Origin: Rhodococcus sp040643435 | GTDB lineage: Bacteria > Actinomycetota > Actinomycetes > Mycobacteriales > Mycobacteriaceae | DNA length: 64,000 nucleotides | Assembly (NCBI RefSeq): GCF_040643435.1 | Contig: NZ_JBEYUH010000010.1 | Span: forward strand, 1-64,000 | Direction: 5' to 3' | Part shown: one piece after another, positions 54,741 through 63,368 of the stretch | Layout: each line of letters opens with the position of its first letter | Position numbering within the stretch: position 1 is the first letter of the stretch | Notes under the pieces: generated by a model | Seen by the model: only the letters and a program-made list of their open reading frames with translations | The model's database searches: none | What the model was told of the DNA's origin: nothing | Made by a program: the position numbers and the translations under genes

Positions 54741-55925
54741 ATGATGCAGGATACGAATCCGGCCGAACTCGATGCCGACGTCATCGTGGTGGGGGGCGGC
54801 CCGGTCGGGACCACCACCGCGCTCAAGCTGGCCCGCGGCGGGATGCGCGTGATCGTGCTGGAGGCACGGGAAGCGAACCTCCTGGAGGGGCGCGCCACCA
54901 CCTTTCACCCTCCGACGCTGGAGATGCTCGAATCCATCGGACTCACAGAGGAACTCGTGCGGCGCGGACTCAGGGCGTCCTACTACCAGTTTCGTGACGC
55001 GAAACTGGGCAAGATCGTCGAACTCGATTTCGGCGTCCTGCACGAGGACACGCGTTACCCGTATCGGCTGCAGCTCGAGCAGAGTCACCTCACGCAGCTC
55101 GCTGTCGAAGCGCTGGAAGCGCATCCACTCGCAGATTTCCGGACCGGTTCCCGTGTGGAGTCCGTGACGCAGCTGTCCGGCAGTGTCGAGGTGCACGACG
55201 ACGGTGGCGAGATCCTCCGGTCACGTTACGTCGTCGCGGCCGACGGTATGCGCAGCGTGGTGCGGACCGGTCTGGGACTCGACTTCAGCGGACACACCTA
55301 CCCGGAGAGATATCTGGTGCTCGCCACGAATCTGCCCCTGCACGAGATCTTGGACGATCTCGCTGCGGTCAACTACGTCGCGGACCCGGAGTCCTGGCAC
55401 GTGCTCCTCCGTAACCCGGCGGGGTGGCGGATCCTCTTCCCGGCTCCGCCCAGCGCAGGAACCGACGAAGAGGTGCTCGCCGACGACTACGTCCGTCGTG
55501 AACTCCGGCGCGTCCTGCCGGAGGCCGACCTGCCCGACCTCGAGCGTGTGACGCTCTACGAGGTGCACCGTAAGGTCGCCGAACGATTCCGGGTCGGGGA
55601 CATCTTCCTGGCGGGCGACGCTGCGCACGTCAACAATCCACTCGGCGGCATGGGCATGAACAGCGGCATCCACGACGGCATGTTGCTCGCCGACGTCTTA
55701 CTCGCAGGAGCCGACTCCGGCGCCTTGGACCGGTGGGCAGACAGCCGACGGGCGGTCGCGCTCGAATTCGTCGGTGAAGAGACCGAAGGAAACTGGGAGG
55801 CGCTCCGCGAGGACGACGAGGAACGCCGGGCGCAGAAGCGGGAGGAATGGCGTGCGCTCGAAGCGGACCAGACTGCTCAGCGGGAGTTCCTGTTGCGCTC
55901 GTCCATGCTGGCCAGCCTGAAGTAG
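54741..55925 (+). CDS. FAD-dependent aromatic hydroxylase (class A flavoprotein monooxygenase)
   Basis: 394 residues from ATG 54741 (SD AAGGAG). The FAD fold begins DVIVVGGGPVGTTTALKLAR; the DG motif is VVAADGMRSVVR and the GD motif is GDIFLAGDAAHVNNPLGGMG. It belongs to the PHBH-like group that inserts one oxygen into an aromatic or heteroaromatic ring using NAD(P)H. The extended C-terminal thioredoxin-like domain of phenol hydroxylases is absent. Ends in a strong terminator. Together with the isomerase-like neighbour it suggests hydroxylation followed by processing of a ring-derived acid. Confidence 0.88.
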   Translation: MMQDTNPAELDADVIVVGGGPVGTTTALKLARGGMRVIVLEAREANLLEGRATTFHPPTLEMLESIGLTEELVRRGLRASYYQFRDAKLGKIVELDFGVLHEDTRYPYRLQLEQSHLTQLAVEALEAHPLADFRTGSRVESVTQLSGSVEVHDDGGEILRSRYVVAADGMRSVVRTGLGLDFSGHTYPERYLVLATNLPLHEILDDLAAVNYVADPESWHVLLRNPAGWRILFPAPPSAGTDEEVLADDYVRRELRRVLPEADLPDLERVTLYEVHRKVAERFRVGDIFLAGDAAHVNNPLGGMGMNSGIHDGMLLADVLLAGADSGALDRWADSRRAVALEFVGEETEGNWEALREDDEERRAQKREEWRALEADQTAQREFLLRSSMLASLK

Positions 55926-55935
55926 AAGAGGTTTC

Positions 55936-55970
55936 CCGAGCCGCGGGGTGCCGGTGCACCCGCGGCTCGG
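55936..55970 (+). terminator. Terminator after the FAD hydroxylase
   Basis: CCGAGCCGCGGG and CCCGCGGCTCGG form a perfect 12-bp stem. Confidence 0.75.
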
Positions 55971-56007
55971 TGTCGCTTCGTGCTCGGCCGCACTGATCGT
56001 TAACACG

Positions 56008-56025
56008 GGCAACAGATCTGTTACC
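56008..56025. promoter_or_regulatory. Palindrome GGCAACAGATCTGTTACC before rutA copy 2
   Basis: Duplicate of 41856-41873, carried within the direct repeat, so copy 2 should be under the same control. Confidence 0.5.
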
Positions 56026-56053
56026 GGTGGGCACGAATACGGCAACAACTGCT

Positions 56054-56067
56054 GGATACATTCGAAT
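56054..56067. promoter_or_regulatory. Shared box GGATACATTCGAAT (copy 2)
   Basis: Duplicate of 41902-41915 inside the repeat, again with GCAACA 12 bp ahead. Confidence 0.55.
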
Positions 56068-56135
56068 GCACAGCGAGTCGGGCAGTGTGGCCGGGTCGCG
56101 TCCTCGAATCTCCCCGCCCGTCAGGAGTGCGTGAC

Positions 56136-57221
56136 ATGGAAATCGGTGTGTTCATTCCCATCGGAAACAACGGTTGGCTCATCTCCAAGAGTGCCCCGCA
56201 GTACATGCCCTCGTTCGAACTCAACAAGACGATCGTGCAGAAGGCGGAGAAGCACGGCCTCGACTTCGCCCTGTCGATGATCAAGCTCAAGGGTTTCGGT
56301 GGCGAGACCGAGTTCTGGGATCACAATCTCGAATCGTTCACGCTCATGGCCGGTCTTGCGGCGGTAACCGAGAAGATCAAGCTGTTCGCTTCCACTCCGA
56401 TCCTGACCCTGCCGCCGGCGATGGTGGCCCGGATGGCGTCGACGATCGATTCGATCGCTCCTGGCCGGTTCGGTGTGAACATCGTGACCGGTTGGGCGCC
56501 CAACGAGTACACGCAGATGGGGTTGTGGCCGGGCGAAGAGTACTTCGGTTATCGCTACGCGCAGGCCACCGAGTATGTGACGGTGATGAAGCAGTTGTGG
56601 GCGGACGGGGTCAGTAATTTCAAGGGCGAGCACTACACGATGGACGAGTGTGTGCTGTCGCCGAGTCCGTCCGGCGGTGGGGTTCCGATCGTGGCGGCCG
56701 GGCAGTCCAAGAGTGGTATGAAGTTCGCCTCGGAGATGGCGGATTTCAATTTCATCATGGGTTCGGGTATCAACACTCCGACGGCGATCTCGGAGTCGGT
56801 GGCCACTCTCGTCGAGGCGGCCGGTGAGACGGGCCGGGATGTGGGTGCGTTGACGTTGTTCATGATCATTGCCGATGAGACGGATGAAGCGGCGCAGGCG
56901 AAGTGGCAGGATTACCACGACAATGCCGATCTGGCGGCGCTGGGGTATATGGCGGATCAGTCGGCGGCCGATGCCACCGCGGACGATGCGTCGACGGCGA
57001 AGACCATTTCGTTGCCCGAGGGTGCGGTGAATTTCAATATGGGCACGCTGGTGGGTTCCTACGAGACGGTGGCGAGGATGCTCGACGAGGTCGCTGAGCT
57101 CGAGGGCATCAAGGGCGTCATGCTCACGTTCGACGATTTCGTCGAGGGTATCGAGAACTTCGGTACCCGGATCCAGCCGTTGATGAAGAGCCGCACCACC
57201 ATCCAGGCCGCCGCAGCCTGA
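56136..57221 (+). CDS. rutA: RutA-type FMN-dependent pyrimidine oxygenase, copy 2
   Basis: The 361-residue product is identical to the copy at 41984-43069, with the same leader and SD. Here it lies upstream of the hydrolase operon that would process amide products. The 3' flank diverges 8 bp after the stop, where a new terminator begins. Identical coding sequence and leader indicate very recent duplication or ongoing gene conversion, and increased dosage may be the selected effect. Confidence 0.9.
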   Translation: MEIGVFIPIGNNGWLISKSAPQYMPSFELNKTIVQKAEKHGLDFALSMIKLKGFGGETEFWDHNLESFTLMAGLAAVTEKIKLFASTPILTLPPAMVARMASTIDSIAPGRFGVNIVTGWAPNEYTQMGLWPGEEYFGYRYAQATEYVTVMKQLWADGVSNFKGEHYTMDECVLSPSPSGGGVPIVAAGQSKSGMKFASEMADFNFIMGSGINTPTAISESVATLVEAAGETGRDVGALTLFMIIADETDEAAQAKWQDYHDNADLAALGYMADQSAADATADDASTAKTISLPEGAVNFNMGTLVGSYETVARMLDEVAELEGIKGVMLTFDDFVEGIENFGTRIQPLMKSRTTIQAAAA

Positions 57222-57228
57222 CACGAAC

Positions 57229-57270
57229 GGCGGGTGGGAGTGCGAGCGTCGAGCCGCGCTCCCACCCGCC
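57229..57270 (+). terminator. Hairpin between rutA-2 and the hydrolase operon
   Basis: GGCGGGTGGGAG and CTCCCACCCGCC form a perfect 12-bp stem. It may terminate or attenuate rutA transcripts before the next gene. Confidence 0.7.
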
Positions 57271-57293
57271 ATCCCATTTCCCGGAGGTTCCTT

Positions 57294-58262
57294 TTGACTT
57301 CGCGCACCCTCGACGTCGCCATCGTTCAGGCCGGCGAACTGACCGAGGACCTCCTCGGCAACCTTGCCGGACTCTCCGCCCTCGTGCGCGCGGCAGCGTC
57401 GCCCGACGACGACGGCGCCACACCGGACCTGGTGGTCCTGCCAGAGCTGATCACCACCCCCTACTTCTGCACCAGCCACGAGGTCGACCGCACGTCCTGG
57501 GCCGAGACCATCCCCGGCGGCGCCACCGACCTGTTCGGTGCACTCGCGCGAGAACTGGGATGCGCCATCGCCTTCGGGGTCTTCGAACGTACCGCCCACG
57601 ACGTCACCCATAACTCCGTCGTGATGATCGACGCCACCGGGGAGATCCTGAACTGGCGCACCTCCGATGGCGGAACACTGCCTGCCTACCGGAAGCTGTC
57701 GCTGCCCGCGAGCAAGGTCGGTGACGTCGACATCGACGAGAAGTACCATTTCGCGCCCGGGCAGACGCCCGTCACCGTCGACGCCTTCGGAACCCGATTC
57801 GGGTGCGTGATCTGCTACGACCGCACGTTCCCGGAGAACTGGGCCGTTGCCCGCGCGCTCGGCGCGGAGGTGATGCTCGCGATCGTCTCGTCGCTCGGTA
57901 CCCGCGAGGACCTTTTCCTCGCGGAACTGCAGACGCGTGCCCTCGAATCGCAGATGTGGATCGTGGCCGCCAACCGGGCGGGCCCGGAAACTCTCAACGA
58001 GGTGACGGTCGACTATTTCGGGCTGTCGTGCGTGATCGCACCCAACGGAGCGATCGTCGCCCAGGCTCCGGCTCATCGTGCCGGGGAGACGCTGCGCTTC
58101 ACCCTCGACCTCGACGCCGTCTCCACGCAACGCGCAGCCTTCCCGCTGACCCGGGACCGGCGTCCGGACGTGCTGCGCCTGCTCGCCGACCTGACCGCGG
58201 GCACCGTGAGGCCCGCTCCGCTGCCGCGACCGGCCCCCGCGGCCACGGAGGTGCTCCGGTGA
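57294..58262 (+). CDS. Carbon-nitrogen hydrolase (nitrilase superfamily amidase)
   Basis: 322 residues from TTG 57294, eight bases after GGAGG. The catalytic triad is visible: Glu in VVLPELITT, Lys in AYRKLSLP and Cys in GCVICYDRTFPE. Members hydrolyse amides, N-carbamoyl compounds or nitriles; beta-ureidopropionase belongs here. An N-carbamoyl or amide product of RutA ring opening is an attractive substrate, unproven. GTGA overlap with the amidase gene. Confidence 0.88.
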   Translation: MTSRTLDVAIVQAGELTEDLLGNLAGLSALVRAAASPDDDGATPDLVVLPELITTPYFCTSHEVDRTSWAETIPGGATDLFGALARELGCAIAFGVFERTAHDVTHNSVVMIDATGEILNWRTSDGGTLPAYRKLSLPASKVGDVDIDEKYHFAPGQTPVTVDAFGTRFGCVICYDRTFPENWAVARALGAEVMLAIVSSLGTREDLFLAELQTRALESQMWIVAANRAGPETLNEVTVDYFGLSCVIAPNGAIVAQAPAHRAGETLRFTLDLDAVSTQRAAFPLTRDRRPDVLRLLADLTAGTVRPAPLPRPAPAATEVLR

Positions 58263-59911
58263 CCACCACCGACTATCCCGACCTCACCGCTGAGGCGGCC
58301 GAGACCGTCGACGACCTGCTCCCGCAGGCCCGCGCCGACATGGAACCGCTGCTCGGGGCCGGACGACTCACGCCTCTGGCCTCGGCGCCGGACGGCCCGG
58401 CCTGCGAACCGGCGCATTCCTCCGCGTTTCTCGCGGCGAGCCCCGTCCCCACATCTCCGGTCGACGCACCCGCCTACACCGCCCGCGTCGACGCTCCCGC
58501 GCACGAACTCGGCGTCGTCGACCTGCTCGCCGCCTACCGGTCCGGCAGGACCGCCCCCACCGCCGTCCTCGCCGCGCTGCGGGCCCGATGGAGCGACCCG
58601 GCGCTGTCCGGAGGGGCCGTCCTCGCCGTGGTCGAGGGCGCCGACGACGCGGCAGCGGACTCGGACCGACGGTGGAGCGACGGCACTGCGCGCCCCCTCG
58701 AGGGCATCTTCTTCGCAGTCAAGGACATCATCGATGTGGCCGGGGCTCCTGTCACCGCCGGTTCGCGCACCACCGGCGACCGCATCGCGGTGACCGACGC
58801 GACCGTCGTAGCCCGCCTCCGCGCAGCCGGAGCCATTCCCGTACTCATGACCGCCACCACCGAGTTCGCCTGCGGTGCACCGCACAACGCGCGCTACGGT
58901 GCCGTGACCAACCCGTGGGACCGGAGCCGGTGGACGGGTGGATCGTCGACCGGATCGGCGGGTGCGCTCGCCGCGCGGCTCGTGCCGTTGGCGCTGGGCA
59001 CCGACACGGGTGGCTCCATCCGGGTGCCCAGCGCCTTGTGCAATCTCACGGGCATCAAGCCCACCTACGGTCTCGTACCGCGTACCGGCGTCGCGTCGCT
59101 GTCGTGGACCCTCGACCACATCGGTCCCATGGCGCGTTCCGCCGCGGACCTGCGGATCGCCCTTGAGGTGCTCGCCGGACCCGACGGATACGACCCTGCC
59201 GCCGTCCCGGACGAGGCGGCGCGGCAGGTGCGGGACGGGCTCGCCGCGACCGATGCTCCCGGCCCGGTCTCACTGGCCGGCGTTCGTCTCGGTGTGCCCA
59301 CTACCTGGTTCACCGAACTGTGCGACGCCGGAGTGCTCGCCGCCTGGGAGGCGGCCGTGGACACCTTCCGTCAGCTCGGCGCGGAGATCGTGCCGGTCGA
59401 CATCCCCGAAGCGCACCGCCTGCACGACGACGTCACGATCGTCATGACCTGCGAACTGGCCTCCAATCAGGAGGACTCCCTGGAGAAGTTTGCGCTGTAC
59501 GACATCGGTACGCAGGTGCGGATCGCGCGCGGACTGGTGCCCTCGGCGGTGGACTACCTGCGGTCGGTGCGCCGCCGCGCGCTCGCCCAGCGGGAGACGA
59601 TCCGCGCGTTCGACGCCGCGGGTATCGATGTGCTCGTCACCCCGGGGATCGGTGCCATAGCGGCCCGGTTGTCGGATGTGACGATGGAGATCGACGGTGT
59701 GCGGTACCCGATGCAGTCGGTCGTCGGCCGCAACACCGGCCTGTTCGACTATCTCGGCCTGCCCGCCGTCATGACACCTGCGGGATTCTCCGAAGGGATG
59801 CCGGTCGGCGTGCAGTTGGTGGGACGGCCGTGGGCGGACGATACGTGCCTGCGCCTGGCTCAGGTGCTGCAGTCCGTCACCGACGTCCACGACCGTCGTG
59901 CCGATGGCTAG
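58259..59911 (+). CDS. Amidase-signature family enzyme
   Basis: 550 residues from GTG 58259. An N-terminal extension of about 85 residues precedes the signature core: Lys in FFAVKDIIDVAG, cis-Ser/Ser in the glycine-rich WTGGSSTGSAGALAAR and LALGTDTGGSIRVPSALC. The C-terminal part has PAVMTPAGFSEGMPVGVQLV. It hydrolyses an amide to acid plus ammonia or amine. Its last codons overlap the MFS gene start, so it is coupled to export or uptake. Confidence 0.9.
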   Translation: MTTTDYPDLTAEAAETVDDLLPQARADMEPLLGAGRLTPLASAPDGPACEPAHSSAFLAASPVPTSPVDAPAYTARVDAPAHELGVVDLLAAYRSGRTAPTAVLAALRARWSDPALSGGAVLAVVEGADDAAADSDRRWSDGTARPLEGIFFAVKDIIDVAGAPVTAGSRTTGDRIAVTDATVVARLRAAGAIPVLMTATTEFACGAPHNARYGAVTNPWDRSRWTGGSSTGSAGALAARLVPLALGTDTGGSIRVPSALCNLTGIKPTYGLVPRTGVASLSWTLDHIGPMARSAADLRIALEVLAGPDGYDPAAVPDEAARQVRDGLAATDAPGPVSLAGVRLGVPTTWFTELCDAGVLAAWEAAVDTFRQLGAEIVPVDIPEAHRLHDDVTIVMTCELASNQEDSLEKFALYDIGTQVRIARGLVPSAVDYLRSVRRRALAQRETIRAFDAAGIDVLVTPGIGAIAARLSDVTMEIDGVRYPMQSVVGRNTGLFDYLGLPAVMTPAGFSEGMPVGVQLVGRPWADDTCLRLAQVLQSVTDVHDRRADG

Positions 59912-61391
59912 CCTCACTGCCCGGCGTCATCCATATCCGTGGCGGGTCTTCGCAGCAACCAGTATCGGCGTGGTCGCCGTATTCATCAGCCTGAGCGGGC
60001 TGACTGTCGCGCTGCCCACCGTCACTCGCGAACTGGATGCCTCCGGCGCCCAGTCCACGTGGATCCTGCTCGGCTACATGCTGGTCACCACAGCACTGAT
60101 CCTGGTGTTCGGCAGACTCGCCGACATCCTCGGTCGTCGGCCGCTCTACCTGGCGGGTCTGGTCACGTTCACAGTGGCCACAGGTCTGTGTCTGCTGGCG
60201 CCATCTGCGGGTTGGCTCATCGCGGCGAGAGTGCTCCAGGGTGTCGGAGCCGCAGCCGTGGTCACCAACAACACGGCTCTGCTCACGGACACCTTCCCGC
60301 CGCGGCTGCTCGGCCGCGCGCTGGGCTGGAACGCGACCGTCGCGGCCGTGGCCCAGGTCGTCGGCCCCCTCATCGGTGGAGCAGCCACAGCAGCCCTCGG
60401 ATGGCGGGGTCTGTTCGTCGTCGTACTGCCCGTCGGGATCGCGGCCATCGTTGCCTCGTTGTGGGTGATTCCGCGCAGTCCTCGTACGAGTGTGATCCGG
60501 GAACCCTTCGATCTGACCGGTGCTGTCCTGTCCACCGCGCTGCTCACCGCAGTCGTTCTGGCTCTCACCCCGGGGGTCGATTCGGTCCCCTGGTTGCCGT
60601 GGGCATGTGGGGGCGCGAGTTTCGTCCTCTCCATGGCCTTCGTCGTCGTCCAGGTCCGCCGAACCCATCCGCTCGTCGACGTGTCGCTCTTCCGGGAGCG
60701 TGGGATAGCCCTCGTTCTCGTCGCGGTACTCGTGAATGCCGTTGCAACCTACGCCGTGACATTGCTCGTCTCTCTGTACGGGCAGGCAGTGAACGGTATA
60801 TCCGCGGTGGCGGCGGGAGCTCTCGTGATGCCTGTCGCATTCGGTACCGTAATCGCTGCAGCGGCAGCCGGTTCCCTCATGCTGCGCTTCAGTCCCCGCG
60901 TTCTCACCGCGATCGGAATGGGGCTCAACGCGATCGGATTGCTCGGTGTCGCCCTCGTCTTGTCCGACGATGGTGGAGCACTGGCAGCGACTGCGCCCTT
61001 CCTGTTCGTTCTCGGTTGCGGGTCAGGGTTGTTCATGACACCGAGTACCAGTGCGCTCATGTTGACGGCACCGTCGGACCGCCGCGGAATCGCCAACGGT
61101 CTGCGTTCGACGTTGCAGAACGTGGGCTATCTGCTCAGTACCGCACTCGCACTGGTCTTCGCCACGGTCGGTCTCAGTGCGACCGCCCGCCAAGCCGCCT
61201 ACGGCGGCACACTCGGTGCGCTCGGAAGTGATGAAGTGGCCCGTTTCGTCGACAACGTTCGCTACGTGAGCCTCGCACTCGCCGCGGTCGCCGTGGTGGG
61301 AGTCTTCGTCTGTCTGTCTTTTCCCCGCCGCAACGTCACTGCGGCAGTTCATCCACTCGAATCCGTCACTTCACTCAAGGAGTCAGCTTGA
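59904..61391 (+). CDS. MFS transporter (14-helix DHA2-like)
   Basis: 495 residues from ATG 59904 (GTG 59898 in frame). Motif A FGRLADILGRRPLYLAG and motif C-type GVGAAAVVTNNTALLTD are seen. The helix count of about 14 and the LPTVTRELDASGAQSTWIL start match the drug:H+ antiporter-2 group. In this operon it probably exports a pathway product or imports a related substrate. Confidence 0.85.
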   Translation: MASLTARRHPYPWRVFAATSIGVVAVFISLSGLTVALPTVTRELDASGAQSTWILLGYMLVTTALILVFGRLADILGRRPLYLAGLVTFTVATGLCLLAPSAGWLIAARVLQGVGAAAVVTNNTALLTDTFPPRLLGRALGWNATVAAVAQVVGPLIGGAATAALGWRGLFVVVLPVGIAAIVASLWVIPRSPRTSVIREPFDLTGAVLSTALLTAVVLALTPGVDSVPWLPWACGGASFVLSMAFVVVQVRRTHPLVDVSLFRERGIALVLVAVLVNAVATYAVTLLVSLYGQAVNGISAVAAGALVMPVAFGTVIAAAAAGSLMLRFSPRVLTAIGMGLNAIGLLGVALVLSDDGGALAATAPFLFVLGCGSGLFMTPSTSALMLTAPSDRRGIANGLRSTLQNVGYLLSTALALVFATVGLSATARQAAYGGTLGALGSDEVARFVDNVRYVSLALAAVAVVGVFVCLSFPRRNVTAAVHPLESVTSLKESA

Positions 61392-62059
61392 CCACCGCAG
61401 ATCGCATCGAACAGGCCGCAGACTACGTCCGAGCCGGCTTCGGGCAGGAACTCCGGCCGGGAAATCGTCCCGCCCTTGTCCTCGTCGATCCCGCACGGGC
61501 ATACATCGATCCGGAATGCCCCCTCTATGCGGGGGTGGAATCCAATGTCGAGGCCATGAAGGCCCTGCTCGCAGCTGCGCGCGCCGCAGGAATCCCCGTG
61601 GTGGTCACGGAAGTCCGCCTACGGGCCGACGGAGCCGATGCCGGGGTCTTCTTCAAGAAGTCGGGCACGCTGGTCGCGTTCTGCGAAGGAAGTCCGTACG
61701 GGGAGTTCATCGAGGGACTCGAACCCACCTGTGCCGAAATGCTGGTGACGAAGAAGTATCCCAGCGCCTTCTTCGGCACCACTCTCAACTCGCACCTGAC
61801 CTCGCTCGGAGTGGATACGGTGCTCATCGCGGGCTTGTCGACGAGCGGCTGCGTGCGAGCAACCACCCTGGATGCCATGCAACACGGTTTTATTCCGATC
61901 GTGGTCGAAGAGGCTGTAGGAGACAGGGACTCGTCCATCCACAACTCGAACCTGTTCGACATGCAGCAGAAGATGGCCGAGGTGTGGCCGCTGGCGCGAG
62001 CGCAGGACTACCTGGCGGAGATCTCAACACTCCACGACGCGGATCGCGTGCGCATTTAA
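61388..62059 (+). CDS. Isochorismatase-family (N-carbamoylsarcosine-amidase-like) hydrolase
   Basis: 223 residues from TTG 61388, overlapping the MFS stop. The catalytic triad is Asp in LVLVDPARAYI, Lys in TKKYPSAFFGTTL and Cys in AGLSTSGCVRATTLDA. The group includes RutB (ureidoacrylate hydrolase), maleamate amidase and N-carbamoylsarcosine amidase. With RutA upstream, a RutB-like role is plausible, and with the maleate-isomerase-like protein a maleamate route is the alternative. Confidence 0.88.
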   Translation: MTTADRIEQAADYVRAGFGQELRPGNRPALVLVDPARAYIDPECPLYAGVESNVEAMKALLAAARAAGIPVVVTEVRLRADGADAGVFFKKSGTLVAFCEGSPYGEFIEGLEPTCAEMLVTKKYPSAFFGTTLNSHLTSLGVDTVLIAGLSTSGCVRATTLDAMQHGFIPIVVEEAVGDRDSSIHNSNLFDMQQKMAEVWPLARAQDYLAEISTLHDADRVRI

Positions 62060-62099
62060 CACGAACGATCCAAGTACGCCGCTACGTGCAACACGCCGC

Positions 62100-62113
62100 G
62101 GATACATTCGAAT
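62100..62113. promoter_or_regulatory. Shared box GGATACATTCGAAT (copy 3)
   Basis: With GCAACA 12 bp ahead (62088), identical in layout to the boxes before both rutA copies; 77 bp upstream of the ABC binding-protein start. Confidence 0.55.
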
Positions 62114-62189
62114 TCATCACCTTTCGAGCCTGTCCCGCAACGACGCGGTCGCTTCTTCTTCGGCACTTCTCATCCTCCCAGGAGAATCC

Positions 62190-63368
62190 ATGCGTCATTC
62201 CCTTCCCGGTCGCGCCGCGATCGCCGCGCTCGCCTTCTCGGCCGTCTTCGGTCTCGCCGCATGCAGCAGTGAGGGCTCGGGTGGCGGCGACGTGTCCGAC
62301 GCGGACGTCACCGCCGGGCTCGAATACGCTCGCGCCCAACTTGCCCTGTACGAGGCGGATCCGGAGTTCACGCTCGAGGCCGAGCCGTTTCCGATGAAGG
62401 ACATCGCCGGCAAGACGATCTTTGCGATTCCCACCAACAGCGAGAATCCGTACAACGTCGCTGTCGACGAGGAATCGAGGAAGGTCGCCGAACGTTATGG
62501 GGCCACCTGGATCGAGTACACGAACCAGGGCCAGCCCGCCCAGTGGGCAACCGGCGTCGAACAGGCCGTGAACCAGAAGGTCGACCTCATCATCCTGTCA
62601 CAGGGCGTCGATGCCTCCCTGATCAAACCAGCGCTCGAAAAGGCGGATGCCGCTGGAATTCCCGTCCTGCTCACCCATACGATCCTGCGCGGCGAGTCGG
62701 TGCCCGCGGATCTCGAGGGACTGATCGACGCCACGACAGACGCCCCGCTCGCCGAAGCCAACCGGCTCACCGTCGACTGGATGATCGACCGCACGGACGG
62801 GGAGGGCAATGCGCTGATCATCACCTCCAACGAGGTTCCGCCGGCCAAGGCCGAGGTGGCCGCGATGGAGGATGAGATCGCACAGTACTGCCCGAAGTGC
62901 ACGTACAAGATCGTCAACGTCCCGGTCACCGAGTGGGCCACCAAGATCCAGTCCGAGGTGCAGTCCGCGCTCTCCGCCGACCCGAACATCAATTTCATCC
63001 TGCCCATCTACGACTCGATGTCGCTCTACGCCCAGTCGGGTATCAAGGCCGCCGGCAAGACCGGGCAGGTCGAGATCTCGTCGGTCAACGGCACGCCCGC
63101 CGTCCTCAAGATCCAGCAGGACGACGGCATCGTCACGATGAACGTCGGTGAGTCCATCCCGTGGCTGGCGTGGGCGACGATGGACCAGGCCGGTCGCCTC
63201 CTGCTCGGCTACGACCCCGTTCCGAACGGCGCGCAGGAGACCCCGCTCAAGCTCATCACCGCCGAGAACATCGATGAGACCGGCACCCCGCCGCAGCCCG
63301 ACAAGGGCTACGGCACGGCCTACGTCACCGGCTACGAAGCACTGTGGGGTCCCAGTGAGCAGTCCTGA
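62190..63368 (+). CDS. Sugar-type ABC transporter substrate-binding lipoprotein
   Basis: 392 residues with signal peptide and lipobox GLAACS. The periplasmic-binding-protein type 1 fold (RbsB/XylF-like) is shown by TIFAIPTNSENPYNVAVDEE, GVEQAVNQKVDLIILSQGVD and DAAGIPVLLTHT. Ligands of this group extend beyond sugars to nucleosides and autoinducers. ATG 62190 follows CAGGAG. The shared box upstream ties it to the rutA control circuit. Confidence 0.88.
   Translation: MRHSLPGRAAIAALAFSAVFGLAACSSEGSGGGDVSDADVTAGLEYARAQLALYEADPEFTLEAEPFPMKDIAGKTIFAIPTNSENPYNVAVDEESRKVAERYGATWIEYTNQGQPAQWATGVEQAVNQKVDLIILSQGVDASLIKPALEKADAAGIPVLLTHTILRGESVPADLEGLIDATTDAPLAEANRLTVDWMIDRTDGEGNALIITSNEVPPAKAEVAAMEDEIAQYCPKCTYKIVNVPVTEWATKIQSEVQSALSADPNINFILPIYDSMSLYAQSGIKAAGKTGQVEISSVNGTPAVLKIQQDDGIVTMNVGESIPWLAWATMDQAGRLLLGYDPVPNGAQETPLKLITAENIDETGTPPQPDKGYGTAYVTGYEALWGPSEQS

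Larger units (their letters stand above)
55995..57229 (+). repeat. 1,235-bp direct repeat, copy B
   Basis: Duplicate of 41843-43077, offset 14,152 bp. It begins with GATCGTTAA, which are the last codons of the lacI-type gene in copy A, although no lacI gene is here; copy A is therefore probably the donor. Confidence 0.95.

Noticed and set aside
56121..58130. 669-aa minus-strand open frame opposite rutA-2 and the nitrilase gene
   Set aside because: Antisense shadow of two well-supported genes; Arg/His-rich composition and no family features. The same antisense frame occurs opposite rutA-1.
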